Below the pieces are notes generated by a model. It did no database searches. It saw only the letters and a program-made list of their open reading frames with translations, and was not told the origin of the DNA. From Cytophagaceae bacterium (GTDB lineage Bacteria > Bacteroidota > Bacteroidia > Cytophagales > Flexibacteraceae): 48,752 bases of DNA. Below are positions 8,191-15,666 of this stretch, one piece after another (positions within the stretch are counted from its first letter, which is position 1; every line of letters starts with the position of its first letter). The position numbers and the translations under genes were made by a program. Location: NCBI GenBank assembly GCA_027487695.1, contig JAIYDB010000077.1, forward strand, positions 1 through 48,752, given 5' to 3'.

Positions 8191-9057
8191 ATGAATAGGC
8201 TTGTTTTTGCCCTTTACAGAAAGCTATTCCCCATTCTTAAGTTAGTAAGAATATGGAATTTGGTGCTGCTTGTGGTTATAGAATTGGGAGTAGGCTATTC
8301 TTTAGGTGCAGAAAACGAATCAATGGCTCACCTAATCGTTTCCAAGAAGTTATGGCTTCTTATTCTTAGTTTAGCAGCAGGAGCAGGCGCAGGTTATATT
8401 ATCAATGATTATTATGACCAAAAGGCAGATAGGATAAATGTTCCTGGCAGGGTAGTAATTGGCAATGATCTTACAAGAAGGAGGGCCTTGTTGCTGCATA
8501 CCATTTTAAACCTTGCCTCATTAGGCTTTGCCACATTGCTAAGCTGGAAGGTGGTAGTATTTGTAGGTACAGGTATTATGTTGCTTTGGGTTTATTGTAA
8601 CAGCCTTAAACGCCAACCACTTATTGGAAATCTTTCTCTTGGTATATTAGCAGGTGGTTTGGTTTATGCCCCTGCATTGGTATTTAAAGAGCCTAGTTTA
8701 AAGGTAGCTGCCTTTGCTTTGTATGCCTTTTGGGTATTTACCATACGTTCCTTATTGAAAGATAGCCGAGATAGAAAAGGCGAAGAACGTTTCGGGGCTA
8801 AAACCTTCCCCATACTTTACGGACTTAAGCGAACTAAAGACCTATTAGCAATCCTTTTCTTTGGGTTTTGCTCTAGCCTATATTTCACAGCAGGAATAAT
8901 TGGCGGTGGCGTAGGGTGGTATATGGTGGTGCTACTTCCTTTTATTGCCTACACTATTCACAGTTCCATTCAGGCCGATACGCGTGCAAAACTTCAAACA
9001 GCAATTTTGCTTTGCAAAATCCTAATCCTGCTAGGGATGGCAGGGCTTTATATTTAG
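8191..9057 (+). CDS. UbiA-family prenyltransferase
   Basis: 288 residues from ATG at 8191. An upstream in-frame TTG (8158) overlaps the T run of the terminator and is unlikely. About eight membrane helices are visible. The first Asp-rich prenyl-diphosphate site is NDYYDQKADRINVPGR, followed by VVIGN. The second is DSRDRKGEERFGAKT. These define UbiA-type transfer of a polyprenyl group from its diphosphate to an acceptor. Bacteroidota homologues are often annotated as geranylgeranylglycerol-phosphate geranylgeranyltransferase-like, but acceptor and chain length cannot be read from sequence. It is not next to ubiquinone or menaquinone genes. Inner membrane. Confidence 0.85.
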   Translation: MNRLVFALYRKLFPILKLVRIWNLVLLVVIELGVGYSLGAENESMAHLIVSKKLWLLILSLAAGAGAGYIINDYYDQKADRINVPGRVVIGNDLTRRRALLLHTILNLASLGFATLLSWKVVVFVGTGIMLLWVYCNSLKRQPLIGNLSLGILAGGLVYAPALVFKEPSLKVAAFALYAFWVFTIRSLLKDSRDRKGEERFGAKTFPILYGLKRTKDLLAILFFGFCSSLYFTAGIIGGGVGWYMVVLLPFIAYTIHSSIQADTRAKLQTAILLCKILILLGMAGLYI

Positions 9058-9061
9058 GCAC

Positions 9062-9211
9062 CTACTCTTTAGACTTAATACTTTCAGGCAAATGCTTTTT
9101 TGATCCTGGAGGACTTGTTTTCCTGAATATATCGATAGTAAAGCCAATACATACTGCTATAAACAGGATTGAAATAATAAGGAAAATGCGCTTTTTAGTT
9201 TGCTGGGTCAT
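9062..9211 (-). CDS. 49-residue single-pass membrane protein, unknown
   Basis: The frame from ATG at 9211 (first residues MTQQTKKRIFLIISILFIAV) has a basic N-terminus, one membrane helix (about residues 9-25), then a short hydrophilic tail ending SIKSKE. Its stop lies 5 bases past the convergent prenyltransferase stop. A TATATTTG box at 9249-9242 would start transcription about 25 bases upstream, which supports a real gene. The topology predicts an inner-membrane anchor with a 20-residue tail. No family is recognised. It is too short for many gene callers. Confidence 0.6.
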   Translation of the reverse strand: MTQQTKKRIFLIISILFIAVCIGFTIDIFRKTSPPGSKKHLPESIKSKE

Positions 9212-9241
9212 GGTTAAATGGAGCAATTACAACTTATAAAC

Positions 9242-9249
9242 CAAATATA
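9242..9249 (-). promoter_or_regulatory. -7 box (TATATTTG) for the 49-residue gene
   Basis: The box matches TAnnTTTG on the minus strand, with the predicted start near 9235 and a leader of about 24 bases. No TTG is found at the -33 distance, so this is a partial promoter. Confidence 0.4.
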
Positions 9250-9327
9250 GGGACTTATGGCTTTAAGTTTTTAAGAAAAAATTTGAGTTTAAAGTAGCTG
9301 CAATTGAACAAAAATGTAGTTTGCCAA

Positions 9328-9858
9328 ATGATTACTGTAAAAGACAAAACCTTTGTACCCTTTATTGGTGCAGATACCATTGAGCAAAGAGTTGCCGAAC
9401 TAGCTGCTCAAATAAGTACCGACTACGAAGGCAAAAATCCCTTGTTTATTGGCGTATTAAATGGTTCGTTTATTTTTGCAGCTGATCTATTCAAGAAAGT
9501 AGTAATCCCAGCCCAAATCACTTTTATAAAATTAGCCAGCTATAGCGCCACAGAAAGCACTGGAACTGTTGAAGAAGTTTTAGGCTTAAATATAGATATA
9601 GCAAATAGGCATATTGTAATAGTAGAAGATATAGTAGATACTGGTCTTACTATGACTGAGCTGCTTAAAACCTTAAAAGAATACCAACCATTATCCGTTG
9701 CAGTAGCTACGCTCTTACACAAACCAGAAGCCGCCAAAAAGAAAGTTGAACTTAAATATGTAGGCTTTCCCATTGATAATAAGTTTGTTGTGGGTTACGG
9801 TCTAGATTACGACGGTTACGGAAGGAACCTTCCGAGTATATATATACTATCAGAATAG
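9328..9858 (+). CDS. hpt: Hypoxanthine phosphoribosyltransferase
   Basis: 176 residues from ATG at 9328; the longer frame starts with TTG at 9304 and adds 8 residues not expected in the family. The PRPP-binding loop is IVIVEDIVDTGLTM, and the N-terminal region carries FIGVLNGSFIFAADL. The enzyme salvages hypoxanthine (and often guanine) to IMP/GMP using PRPP in the cytoplasm. It is followed by adk after 70 bases, so this is a small purine nucleotide cluster. Length is normal for the family. Confidence 0.93.
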   Translation: MITVKDKTFVPFIGADTIEQRVAELAAQISTDYEGKNPLFIGVLNGSFIFAADLFKKVVIPAQITFIKLASYSATESTGTVEEVLGLNIDIANRHIVIVEDIVDTGLTMTELLKTLKEYQPLSVAVATLLHKPEAAKKKVELKYVGFPIDNKFVVGYGLDYDGYGRNLPSIYILSE

Positions 9859-9928
9859 CTTGTTTTTAAATTAACAGTTTCGTAACAAGCAATACTACCT
9901 TATCTTGCACCATAAATTTTTCTTTGCA

Positions 9929-10504
9929 ATGCTAAACATCGTTTTATTTGGGCCTCCAGGAGCCGGAAAAGGAACTCAGAGCCAAAAACTGATTGATAAA
10001 TACCAGCTTAAGCATTTAAGTACTGGCGATATGCTCAGGTCTGAAATAGCTCACCAAACAGAGCTTGGACTTAAGGCAAAAGAATTGATGGATGCAGGCT
10101 TACTTGTACCAGACGAAGTTGTTATTGGGATGATTGATAATCAGCTCAATGCAAACAAGGAATCAAAAGGATTTATTTTCGATGGTTTCCCAAGAACTGT
10201 TGCTCAAGCCCAAGCTTTAGATACTTTGCTATCTAACCACCTTACGAGTATCCATTTAATGTTGGCACTTACAGTTACAGAAGAAGAACTGGTAAAGCGA
10301 TTGCTAATTAGAGGCGAGAGTAGCGGCCGTGCAGACGACCAAGACGAGGCTAAAATACGGGTGCGTGTAAATGAGTATAATACCAAAACCGCGCAAGTAG
10401 CCACCTATTATGAAGGCCAAGGCAAATTCAAAGCCATTGATGGCATTGGCGATATTGATGAAATTTTCAGTGCGCTATGTACTGAAATTGAGCAGGTTGG
10501 TTAA
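9929..10504 (+). CDS. adk: Adenylate kinase
   Basis: 191 residues from ATG at 9929 (MLNIVLFGPPGAGKGTQ). The longer TTG frame from 9905 is not needed. The P-loop GPPGAGKGT, the AMP-binding STGDMLRSEI and GFPRT segments and the catalytic arginines are present. The LID is of the short type (RGESSGRADD) without the zinc-binding cysteines of the long form. It interconverts ATP + AMP and 2 ADP. The gene follows hpt and ends at a strong bidirectional terminator shared with paaD. Confidence 0.95.
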   Translation: MLNIVLFGPPGAGKGTQSQKLIDKYQLKHLSTGDMLRSEIAHQTELGLKAKELMDAGLLVPDEVVIGMIDNQLNANKESKGFIFDGFPRTVAQAQALDTLLSNHLTSIHLMLALTVTEEELVKRLLIRGESSGRADDQDEAKIRVRVNEYNTKTAQVATYYEGQGKFKAIDGIGDIDEIFSALCTEIEQVG

Positions 10505-10519
10505 TTAACTAACTCTGAT

Positions 10520-10560
10520 AAAAGCAAAACGGTATGCCTTAGGCATACCGTTTTGCTTTT
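10520..10560. terminator. Strong bidirectional terminator between adk and paaD
   Basis: A 19-bp perfect stem (10520-10538 with 10542-10560) and a TTA loop. The stem begins AAAAGCAAAACGG and ends in TTTTGCTTTT, so either strand finishes in a T-rich tract. It serves the converging adk (plus) and paaD (minus) genes. Confidence 0.9.
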
Positions 10561-10574
10561 ATGATTGCTTCTGT

Positions 10575-11066
10575 TTACCCCAAAGGTTTAAACTGCTCAA
10601 AGGCCTGTAAGCAATTATGGCAATAGTGTAAGCTTCTACATAGGGTTGGACCGAACATACTTTTCATTTCGGTATTCATGCTATCGCAATGCGGGCAAGC
10701 AATTTGCTCAAGTATATCAATATCAGGCTGGTGATTGCCTAACATAGGCGGTGGTGCTAGTCCAAATTTTTTGATGGCTGCCCTACCCTTTTCGGTTAAT
10801 AAATCAGATGACCACGGTGTTTCAAAGCTTACTTTTACTGGGGTATGCTCTATGCCCTTGGCAAGTAAGGCTTCCTCTAACTGCTTTTTCATGGTGTCCA
10901 TAGCTGGACAACCAGAAAACGTAGGTGTAATGGTTACACTTACTACGTTAGTATCAGAAATAATAAGTTCAGTTATAACACCCAAATCAACCAGACTTAG
11001 AACTGGTATTTCAGGGTCTTTAACAGTATCTAAAACTTCGAGTATTTGTTCTTTGGTGTATTGCAT
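10575..11066 (-). CDS. paaD: Phenylacetyl-CoA epoxidase assembly subunit PaaD
   Basis: 163 residues. The N-terminal half is a MIP18/DUF59 domain (VKDPEIPVLSLVDLGVI, then TPTFSGCPAMDTM). The C-terminal part is a four-cysteine zinc ribbon (CPHC near residue 117, then CRSLHYCHNC). PaaD helps mature the iron centres of the PaaABCE epoxidase, which converts phenylacetyl-CoA to its ring-1,2-epoxide. It follows paaC after 33 bases on the same strand. The usual neighbours paaA, paaB and paaE are not in the window. Cytoplasmic. Confidence 0.93.
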   Translation of the reverse strand: MQYTKEQILEVLDTVKDPEIPVLSLVDLGVITELIISDTNVVSVTITPTFSGCPAMDTMKKQLEEALLAKGIEHTPVKVSFETPWSSDLLTEKGRAAIKKFGLAPPPMLGNHQPDIDILEQIACPHCDSMNTEMKSMFGPTLCRSLHYCHNCLQAFEQFKPLG

Positions 11067-11099
11067 AATACGTGGTTAACCGAAGTTTAAAGATAATTG

Positions 11100-11849
11100 T
11101 TACCATTCAGCTGAAGGATCTAGACGGAAAACTTCGCCCATCTCTTCAATCATAGGTTGTAAATACTCCGTATGCTCACCTACCCTGCCACCAAACTTAG
11201 GGGCAATAGCCAAATAATCTGGCATGTGTAATTGAGTTTGGTTTATCACTTCAGCAATGGCGTTCAACCATTTATCTTTTAATGCTACCTCGCCTTCAAA
11301 CAGGTTTCTGCCAATAATTTCTTCCTCTAGGTAAGAAGTTTCAAAAATGCCCAAGGCATAAGGAAAGGCATAATCCAAAGAATTTTGTAAACGCTCTATT
11401 GCCTCCTCAGATGAGTTGCCAAGCTTTTTAATCCACGTTTTAGCGTGTAGATTATGATATTTTATTTCTCCGTAAAACTTACGAGCTAGTTGTGCTAAAG
11501 GTTCGTTTGATGAGCTTCTTAAAGTATCGAACCTTAATAATTCTGCTGCATCAAACAGGAAATGCCTGATTAAGCTAAAATCGTATTCACCAATAGGCAG
11601 CTCAACTAACTGGCAGCATCTGAATGCTTCTGCGTTCCTAAGAAATGCATTTGGATCTGGTGCTGGTTCGCCTAAGCTATTTAGTATATCATACAATGCT
11701 TTGCTTTGGCCTACTTTATCCTGAGCCATTGAAGCGAAAGCAATATCTTCTTCCAAGATTGGACCTACCCCTGTCCACTCGCTATTTCGGTGACCAAGGA
11801 TAAGTTTATCGTCTGCTATTTTGTATAAAAGGTCAATTAGTGCCTCCAT
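11100..11849 (-). CDS. paaC: 1,2-phenylacetyl-CoA epoxidase structural subunit PaaC
   Basis: 249 residues, the normal length. A ferritin-like helical protein with the family opening ADDKLILGHRNSEWTGVGPILEEDIAFASMAQDKVGQ and the segment FYGEIKYHNLHAKTWIKKLG. PaaC is the inactive scaffold partner of catalytic PaaA in the di-iron monooxygenase. It is the first gene of a two-gene unit with paaD. A TATTTTTG box (11879-11872) puts a start of transcription about 16 bases before the ATG. In most genomes paaC follows paaAB directly; here a membrane protein gene is upstream instead. Confidence 0.93.
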   Translation of the reverse strand: MEALIDLLYKIADDKLILGHRNSEWTGVGPILEEDIAFASMAQDKVGQSKALYDILNSLGEPAPDPNAFLRNAEAFRCCQLVELPIGEYDFSLIRHFLFDAAELLRFDTLRSSSNEPLAQLARKFYGEIKYHNLHAKTWIKKLGNSSEEAIERLQNSLDYAFPYALGIFETSYLEEEIIGRNLFEGEVALKDKWLNAIAEVINQTQLHMPDYLAIAPKFGGRVGEHTEYLQPMIEEMGEVFRLDPSAEW

Positions 11850-11871
11850 AAAAAGGTATTTGGTGTATGTG

Positions 11872-11879
11872 CAAAAATA
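11872..11879 (-). promoter_or_regulatory. -7 box (TATTTTTG) upstream of paaC
   Basis: It matches TAnnTTTG on the minus strand about 23 bases before the paaC ATG; no clear -33 TTG. It suggests paaC-paaD is its own transcript, possibly activator-dependent. Confidence 0.4.
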
Positions 11880-11922
11880 ACCAAATAAAGCTAAAGGCAG
11901 CTAAATAAAACGCTATACTAAT

Positions 11923-12261
11923 CTATTTACCCTTAAAGCCATCTGAAAAGCCCTTTACAATTTCATCGCCTATGCGCTGAAAAAAGTTTTTGGTTTTCTT
12001 GTTTAAACCATCTTTAGCAGCAGTTACAGCGGTTTCAATCAAAGGATTTTCTTCTTTATCAAACCTATCGGCAATTTCTGCTTGGGTATGTCCAGGACCA
12101 ACAATAAAAAGACTGTTATTATTCTCCTTACTTTGGTACGAATACCCTGATTCGCTATTTACTAAACTAAAAGTTACTGTTAAAACTAGTAGTGCTGCTC
12201 CGAATGAAGTAATACCCAATAGTTTTGGTGAACTAATTAATACTTGGTGAAAATTTTTCAT
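11923..12261 (-). CDS. Short membrane protein of unknown function
   Basis: 112 residues from ATG at 12261; the frame extends three codons to a TTG at 12270. A membrane helix at about residues 14-34 is followed by a polar domain rich in Lys, Asp and Asn (GPGHTQAEIADRFDKEENP; ending KGFSDGFKGK). The C-terminal region looks like an amphipathic helix. No family is recognised. It lies between the PspC gene and paaC on the same strand, 165 bases after the PspC stop and 73 bases before paaC. Confidence reflects that it may be lineage-specific. Confidence 0.55.
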   Translation of the reverse strand: MKNFHQVLISSPKLLGITSFGAALLVLTVTFSLVNSESGYSYQSKENNNSLFIVGPGHTQAEIADRFDKEENPLIETAVTAAKDGLNKKTKNFFQRIGDEIVKGFSDGFKGK

Positions 12262-12352
12262 ATCAGCCAATGTTAAAAAGGTTTATTTGTGAGGTTGTGT
12301 GTTTATAAAGAGTAGATGCCGAAAATGATTAAATGGTTGTATTCTGAAGTAA

Positions 12353-12369
12353 AATTATTTGAAATAATT
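12353..12369. promoter_or_regulatory. 17-base palindrome in the gap between the PspC gene and the short membrane protein gene
   Basis: AATTATTT, one central G, then AAATAATT: perfect two-fold symmetry. It lies about 90 bases upstream of the short membrane protein start in a 165-base gap that holds no other gene I can support. It could be an operator or just an AT-rich hairpin. Confidence 0.3.
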
Positions 12370-12426
12370 CATTTGCAACTACCAAATAGACTAACGGCAA
12401 TTAGGCTTTATGGTTGGTAAAAAGGA

Positions 12427-13740
12427 TTAAAAATCCCATCTGCCATTTAATGCTTGCACTATAAGTGCACCTATAGCAAACAGATAGATAAGTATAGCCC
12501 AAAATACTAAGGTTGTGTTCAACAGTTTTTTCTTGAAAAACATTTGTAAGGCGCCAAGCACAAATAAAATCCCAGGAATTAACAATAATGAGGAAATGGT
12601 ATATACTAGGCTTTCCACATAATCAGAACTTATGCTTTCAAGTTTGTATTGAAAGTCGGTTTCTATTAGGAATACATTCCCTGCTAATTGTTGTATAATT
12701 TCAGAAAGGGTATAACCATTGCCAAGCTGGACGCCAATCATGATAAATTGAACGCCAGTAACCATTAGCGGTAATGCCATGATTAATAAAACTATGCCTA
12801 CTAAGCCTCTGCCTAGGGTGCCAATACCCTTGCTTATATTACTATAATTAGCTGTTCTGATTGGTGCGCCAGATTGAGTAAGTGGGTCTGCTTCCATTGT
12901 TTGAACGGTAACAGGAACTCCACGCATCCTTAAGAAGTCTGACCTCGTTTCAGCAAGTGGTGCCAAAATCCATAGCACCACATACACGAAGAAGCCTGAG
13001 CCAAAGAAGAACAAACTCGCAAAGAACAATATCCTCACAATGGTAGGATCTATATTCAAGAATGCGGCCACACCACCAGAAACACCTGCAATCATTTTAT
13101 CATTTGGATCGCGATATAATTTCGCACCTGTGGTCATTGGTTCAGGCAAATCGGCTCTGCCTTTTACAACTATCATGAAAAGTATGTAGGCAAAAAACAC
13201 AAAACCTGGCAATGCTGGAATTATCCAAAATCCGAAGAAGAAGAAAACAAAACCCAAACGGAGCCATAAGGTATCAATACCAAAGTAATTGCCTAAACCT
13301 GCCAAAACACCACCTACCTTTTTTCGAGCTAAATCTCTATAAAGCCTTCTGCCTAAGTTAAATGGATCTTGTGCCGAGGTAAAAGTACCTTCTTGGAAAG
13401 TACCGGTATTCGGATTCGCTTCCTGAGCTGTTGGCTCCTTTTCTTCTTCCATTGCAGGAATATCAGCCTCCTCTTCAGTGGTAAAATCTTCTGCTTTAGG
13501 ATAACCTACGGTTTGCTTTAAGTAGTCAATATCAGGCATTGAAACTCCTTGACGCTGCTTCAAACGAGCCTGAAGTAATTCAGCCATTCTGTATTCAATA
13601 TCTTGAACTATTTCTACTCCGCCTTCCATTTTTTCGAAGTGCTTGTAAATGAGTTCTAGGTATTGTTTCAGACTCTGGTAGGCATCGTCTTCCACAAAAA
13701 AGAGGATACCGCCAAGGGTTATGTTTATGGTAGTTTTCAT
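12427..13740 (-). CDS. Double PspC-domain membrane protein
   Basis: 437 residues. An N-terminal soluble domain (about 1-90; MKTTINITLGGILFFVEDDA) is followed by an acidic Glu/Pro linker. A first PspC domain (about 132-195; YRDLARKKVGGVLAGLGNYF) and a second (about 207-264; YRDPNDKMIAGVSGGVAAF) come next, then three or four membrane helices to the end. PspC proteins sense or respond to inner-membrane stress. The duplicated PspC domain preceded by this N-domain, next to a PadR regulator, is common in Bacteroidota. The gene is last in a PadR - TonB-C-like - PspC unit. Function beyond envelope-stress response is not known from sequence. Confidence 0.85.
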   Translation of the reverse strand: MKTTINITLGGILFFVEDDAYQSLKQYLELIYKHFEKMEGGVEIVQDIEYRMAELLQARLKQRQGVSMPDIDYLKQTVGYPKAEDFTTEEEADIPAMEEEKEPTAQEANPNTGTFQEGTFTSAQDPFNLGRRLYRDLARKKVGGVLAGLGNYFGIDTLWLRLGFVFFFFGFWIIPALPGFVFFAYILFMIVVKGRADLPEPMTTGAKLYRDPNDKMIAGVSGGVAAFLNIDPTIVRILFFASLFFFGSGFFVYVVLWILAPLAETRSDFLRMRGVPVTVQTMEADPLTQSGAPIRTANYSNISKGIGTLGRGLVGIVLLIMALPLMVTGVQFIMIGVQLGNGYTLSEIIQQLAGNVFLIETDFQYKLESISSDYVESLVYTISSLLLIPGILFVLGALQMFFKKKLLNTTLVFWAILIYLFAIGALIVQALNGRWDF

Positions 13741-13778
13741 TGTTAGGTGGGCTTTAGGGTTAATGCTTTAACCTTATA

Positions 13779-14183
13779 TTATTCTTGTATGGTAATTGGC
13801 AACACAACTCTGCTATTGATGGGTGAACCATCTAAAGTTGCTGGTTCCCAATGTGGCATATGAGTGAAGAAACCTTTCAGTTTTTCTTGAAGTAATTCAG
13901 AATCGCATTCCATTATTTGGATGTTATAGATAAGTCCCATCGCATCAATAGAGAAGGCTAACTTGGCTTTCTGACCAGCAAACTTTTGCTCTTCGTCTGC
14001 AATTAGGCTAGTTAAAAACTGCTTTAATGCCTCTTCCCCTCTAGGGAACTTTGGATTTTGAATGGCTAAAGTTTGTAACCTTGCATTGGCAGGCTCAGCC
14101 ATTATCAGGTCCTTTTCAATAGTATTGGCTTGAGCAATTATTGAAGCTGAAATTAGCAATGCAGTTAAAAGGTACTTTTTCAT
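13779..14183 (-). CDS. Secreted protein with TonB C-terminal-like domain
   Basis: 134 residues with a signal peptide (MKKYLLTALLISASIIAQA). The mature part includes a helix (NPKFPRGEEALKQFLTSLI) and a C-terminal beta region that ends MPHWEPATLDGSPINSRVVL followed by PITIQE. The MPxWxPA...G.P...RVVLPI pattern is that of TonB C-terminal domains, which bind TonB-box peptides of outer-membrane receptors. The N-terminal TonB membrane anchor is replaced by a cleavable signal, so this is a free periplasmic TonB-C-like protein. It sits between the padR-type and PspC genes and is probably co-regulated. Confidence 0.65.
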   Translation of the reverse strand: MKKYLLTALLISASIIAQANTIEKDLIMAEPANARLQTLAIQNPKFPRGEEALKQFLTSLIADEEQKFAGQKAKLAFSIDAMGLIYNIQIMECDSELLQEKLKGFFTHMPHWEPATLDGSPINSRVVLPITIQE

Positions 14184-14239
14184 TGTGCTGTGTTGTTTTG
14201 TGAGTGAAACTTTTGAGTTTGGTTTTTTGAGTTCCAGAA

Positions 14240-14626
14240 TTACTCTGGTAAGAGTTTAGGATTAGAATTCTCTGGGGAAGGTTGCATGAGAAAAACTTGC
14301 TGTTTTTTCCTGATTGCTTCCACACTTGAAACCATTTCTTCCCAAGCGGTATCGAGTGATGCCAGAAAGGCCTTTCCTTTCTCAGTGATGACGAAATATT
14401 TGCGTGGGGGACCGCTATTGCTTTCTTCCCAGCGGTAGGTTACTAATTCGGTGTTTTTAAGCCGAGTAAGCAATGGATAAAGTGTTCCTTCTACTACTAC
14501 CATCTGAGCTGTGGTAAGCTCCTCTAATAGGTCTGAGGCGTAAACCTCTCCCCTATTAATGATATGTAGCACGCAGAACTCTAAAATCCCCTTCCGCATT
14601 TGCACGCCGATGTTATCTGTATTCAT
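14240..14626 (-). CDS. PadR-family transcriptional regulator
   Basis: 128 residues. The winged-helix domain (about 8-90) opens QMRKGILEFCVLHIINRGEVYASDLLEEL and includes VVEGTLYPLLTRLKNTELVTYRWEES and the RKYFVITEKGKAFL wing; a C-terminal helix gives dimerisation. PadR proteins are usually repressors that release DNA when a ligand or stress signal binds. It is the first gene of the PadR - TonB-C-like - PspC unit and has a consensus promoter containing an inverted repeat, so it probably represses itself and the PspC gene. Ligand unknown. Confidence 0.9.
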   Translation of the reverse strand: MNTDNIGVQMRKGILEFCVLHIINRGEVYASDLLEELTTAQMVVVEGTLYPLLTRLKNTELVTYRWEESNSGPPRKYFVITEKGKAFLASLDTAWEEMVSSVEAIRKKQQVFLMQPSPENSNPKLLPE

Positions 14627-14648
14627 TAGTATCGGGCTTTATATAGAA

Positions 14649-14679
14649 CAAAGGTATGTAGTGTACTATGTATAACAAA
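14649..14679 (-). promoter_or_regulatory. Promoter of the PadR-PspC unit with an inverted repeat between its boxes
   Basis: Minus strand: TTTG (14679-14676), 19-base spacer, TACCTTTG (14656-14649), an exact consensus. The spacer contains TAGTACACTA (minus strand), with TAGT/ACTA arms around AC, the position where a repressor would block RNA polymerase. Transcription is predicted to start near 14641, a 15-base leader before the padR-type ATG. Confidence 0.8.
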
Positions 14680-14689
14680 GTACCTATCT

Positions 14690-14721
14690 AAAAAATATGC
14701 CGTGTATTTTATAAACGGCAT
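14690..14721 (-). terminator. Intrinsic terminator after the MerR gene
   Basis: ATGCCGT (14697-14703) pairs with ACGGCAT (14715-14721) around an 11-base loop. On the minus strand the stem is followed by ATTTTTTAG. It separates the PAP2-GT39-SixA-MerR unit from the PadR unit. Confidence 0.7.
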
Positions 14722-14744
14722 TATTGACTTATGAACGGTTTGTC

Positions 14745-15119
14745 TTAATCAAAAAGAGTAGGTCCGCTTTGTTTTGGCATCTCATTCACCAAAATTTCAC
14801 GTAGTTCTAAGAGGAAAACCTTAATACGCTTAAGCTGATTAACTGCTTCCTTGTTCTTAACATTCTTCTTTTTATCAAGGTATTCTTTAGCTCCTTGCAA
14901 GGTATAGCCTTGTTCCTTAACCAATCGTTGGATTACCTTAATTTGTTCAATATCTTCTGACCTATAACGCCTATCGCCCTTCCTATTTGTTTTAGGACGC
15001 AGATGAGGAAACTCCGTTTCCCAAAACCGAATTTGTGAAGCGGTTAAATTGAGCATTTTGGCTACTTCGCCAATGCTGTAATAGAGTTTGCCTTCAGTAA
15101 CTGTTTCTTTAACGGTCAT
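14745..15119 (-). CDS. MerR-family transcriptional regulator
   Basis: 124 residues from ATG at 15119. A longer frame reaches a TTG at 15146, but the ATG fits better. The winged helix begins YYSIGEVAKMLNLTASQIRFWE and continues through RKGDRRYRSEDIEQIKVIQRLV; a coiled dimer helix follows (GYTLQGAKEYLDKKK...). There is no Cys-rich metal- or drug-binding tail, so the effector is unknown. This is the small MerR type widespread in Bacteroidota. It lies 43 bases after sixA and is followed by a terminator, so it may be the last gene of the PAP2 unit. A TACTTTTG box at 15135-15128 could also start it. Confidence 0.88.
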   Translation of the reverse strand: MTVKETVTEGKLYYSIGEVAKMLNLTASQIRFWETEFPHLRPKTNRKGDRRYRSEDIEQIKVIQRLVKEQGYTLQGAKEYLDKKKNVKNKEAVNQLKRIKVFLLELREILVNEMPKQSGPTLFD

Positions 15120-15162
15120 CTTGAACTCAAAAGTAGTAGAATTCAAGTATCAAAAGCAAGTT

Positions 15163-15657
15163 TTATATTTGATTTTCAGGTACTTTAACCCATTCAATGG
15201 AAGCAATACCTGAACCAACCCCCTCCCAAGTATCTGATAATAAGGCTAGTTTAACAAAACCTGCGGTTGGCAAATCTACTTCATAAGTATCTGATAAATA
15301 ATTAACTAAATCAGATATTGTGGGATTATGTCCTACTAAAAGAGCTTTATTAACCGATTCTGGTATTTGGTTAATGACCTTCAAGTAATTACCAACTCCA
15401 CTATTATACAATGAGAATTCTGAACGAATTACTCCTGCCTCTAACCCTAATGCTTCACTAAAAAAGGTAGCTGTTTGGGTGGTTCTCACTGCGCTAGAGG
15501 CTATTACCAATTCAGGTTGAACTTGTAAATGCTTTGCAATTTCAGCCATTTGCAGAAGTTCTGCATAGCCAGTTTTAGACAGAACTCTTTCAAAATCAGA
15601 TTGATCTTTTTCCTGATTTTTTGCCTTTGCGTGACGTAAAAGAAACAGCGTTTTCAT
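15163..15657 (-). CDS. sixA: SixA-type histidine phosphatase
   Basis: 164 residues, like E. coli SixA (161). The catalytic motif LLRHAKA carries the phospho-accepting His9. A basic pocket follows (SSAVRTTQTA), and the second histidine is in LLVGHNPTISDL. SixA-type enzymes remove phosphate from phosphohistidine on phosphotransfer proteins; the substrate here is unknown because no histidine phosphotransfer gene is nearby. The start is 9 bases after the GT39 stop, so it is in the same transcript. Confidence 0.85.
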   Translation of the reverse strand: MKTLFLLRHAKAKNQEKDQSDFERVLSKTGYAELLQMAEIAKHLQVQPELVIASSAVRTTQTATFFSEALGLEAGVIRSEFSLYNSGVGNYLKVINQIPESVNKALLVGHNPTISDLVNYLSDTYEVDLPTAGFVKLALLSDTWEGVGSGIASIEWVKVPENQI

Positions 15658-15666
15658 AGTTCTAAC

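Noticed and set aside
8916-9239. Plus-strand 107-residue frame overlapping the prenyltransferase 3' end
   Set aside because: It overlaps both the prenyltransferase in another frame and the 49-residue minus-strand gene, which has a promoter box; no signature in its protein.
9858-9890. GCTTGTT...AACAAGC inverted repeat between hpt and adk as a terminator
   Set aside because: The loop is 19 bases and no T run follows; adk is more likely reached by read-through.
12326-12421. Plus-strand frame of about 31 codons in the gap before the PspC gene end
   Set aside because: Short, no promoter or recognisable protein features; it crosses the AT palindrome and looks like a chance frame.
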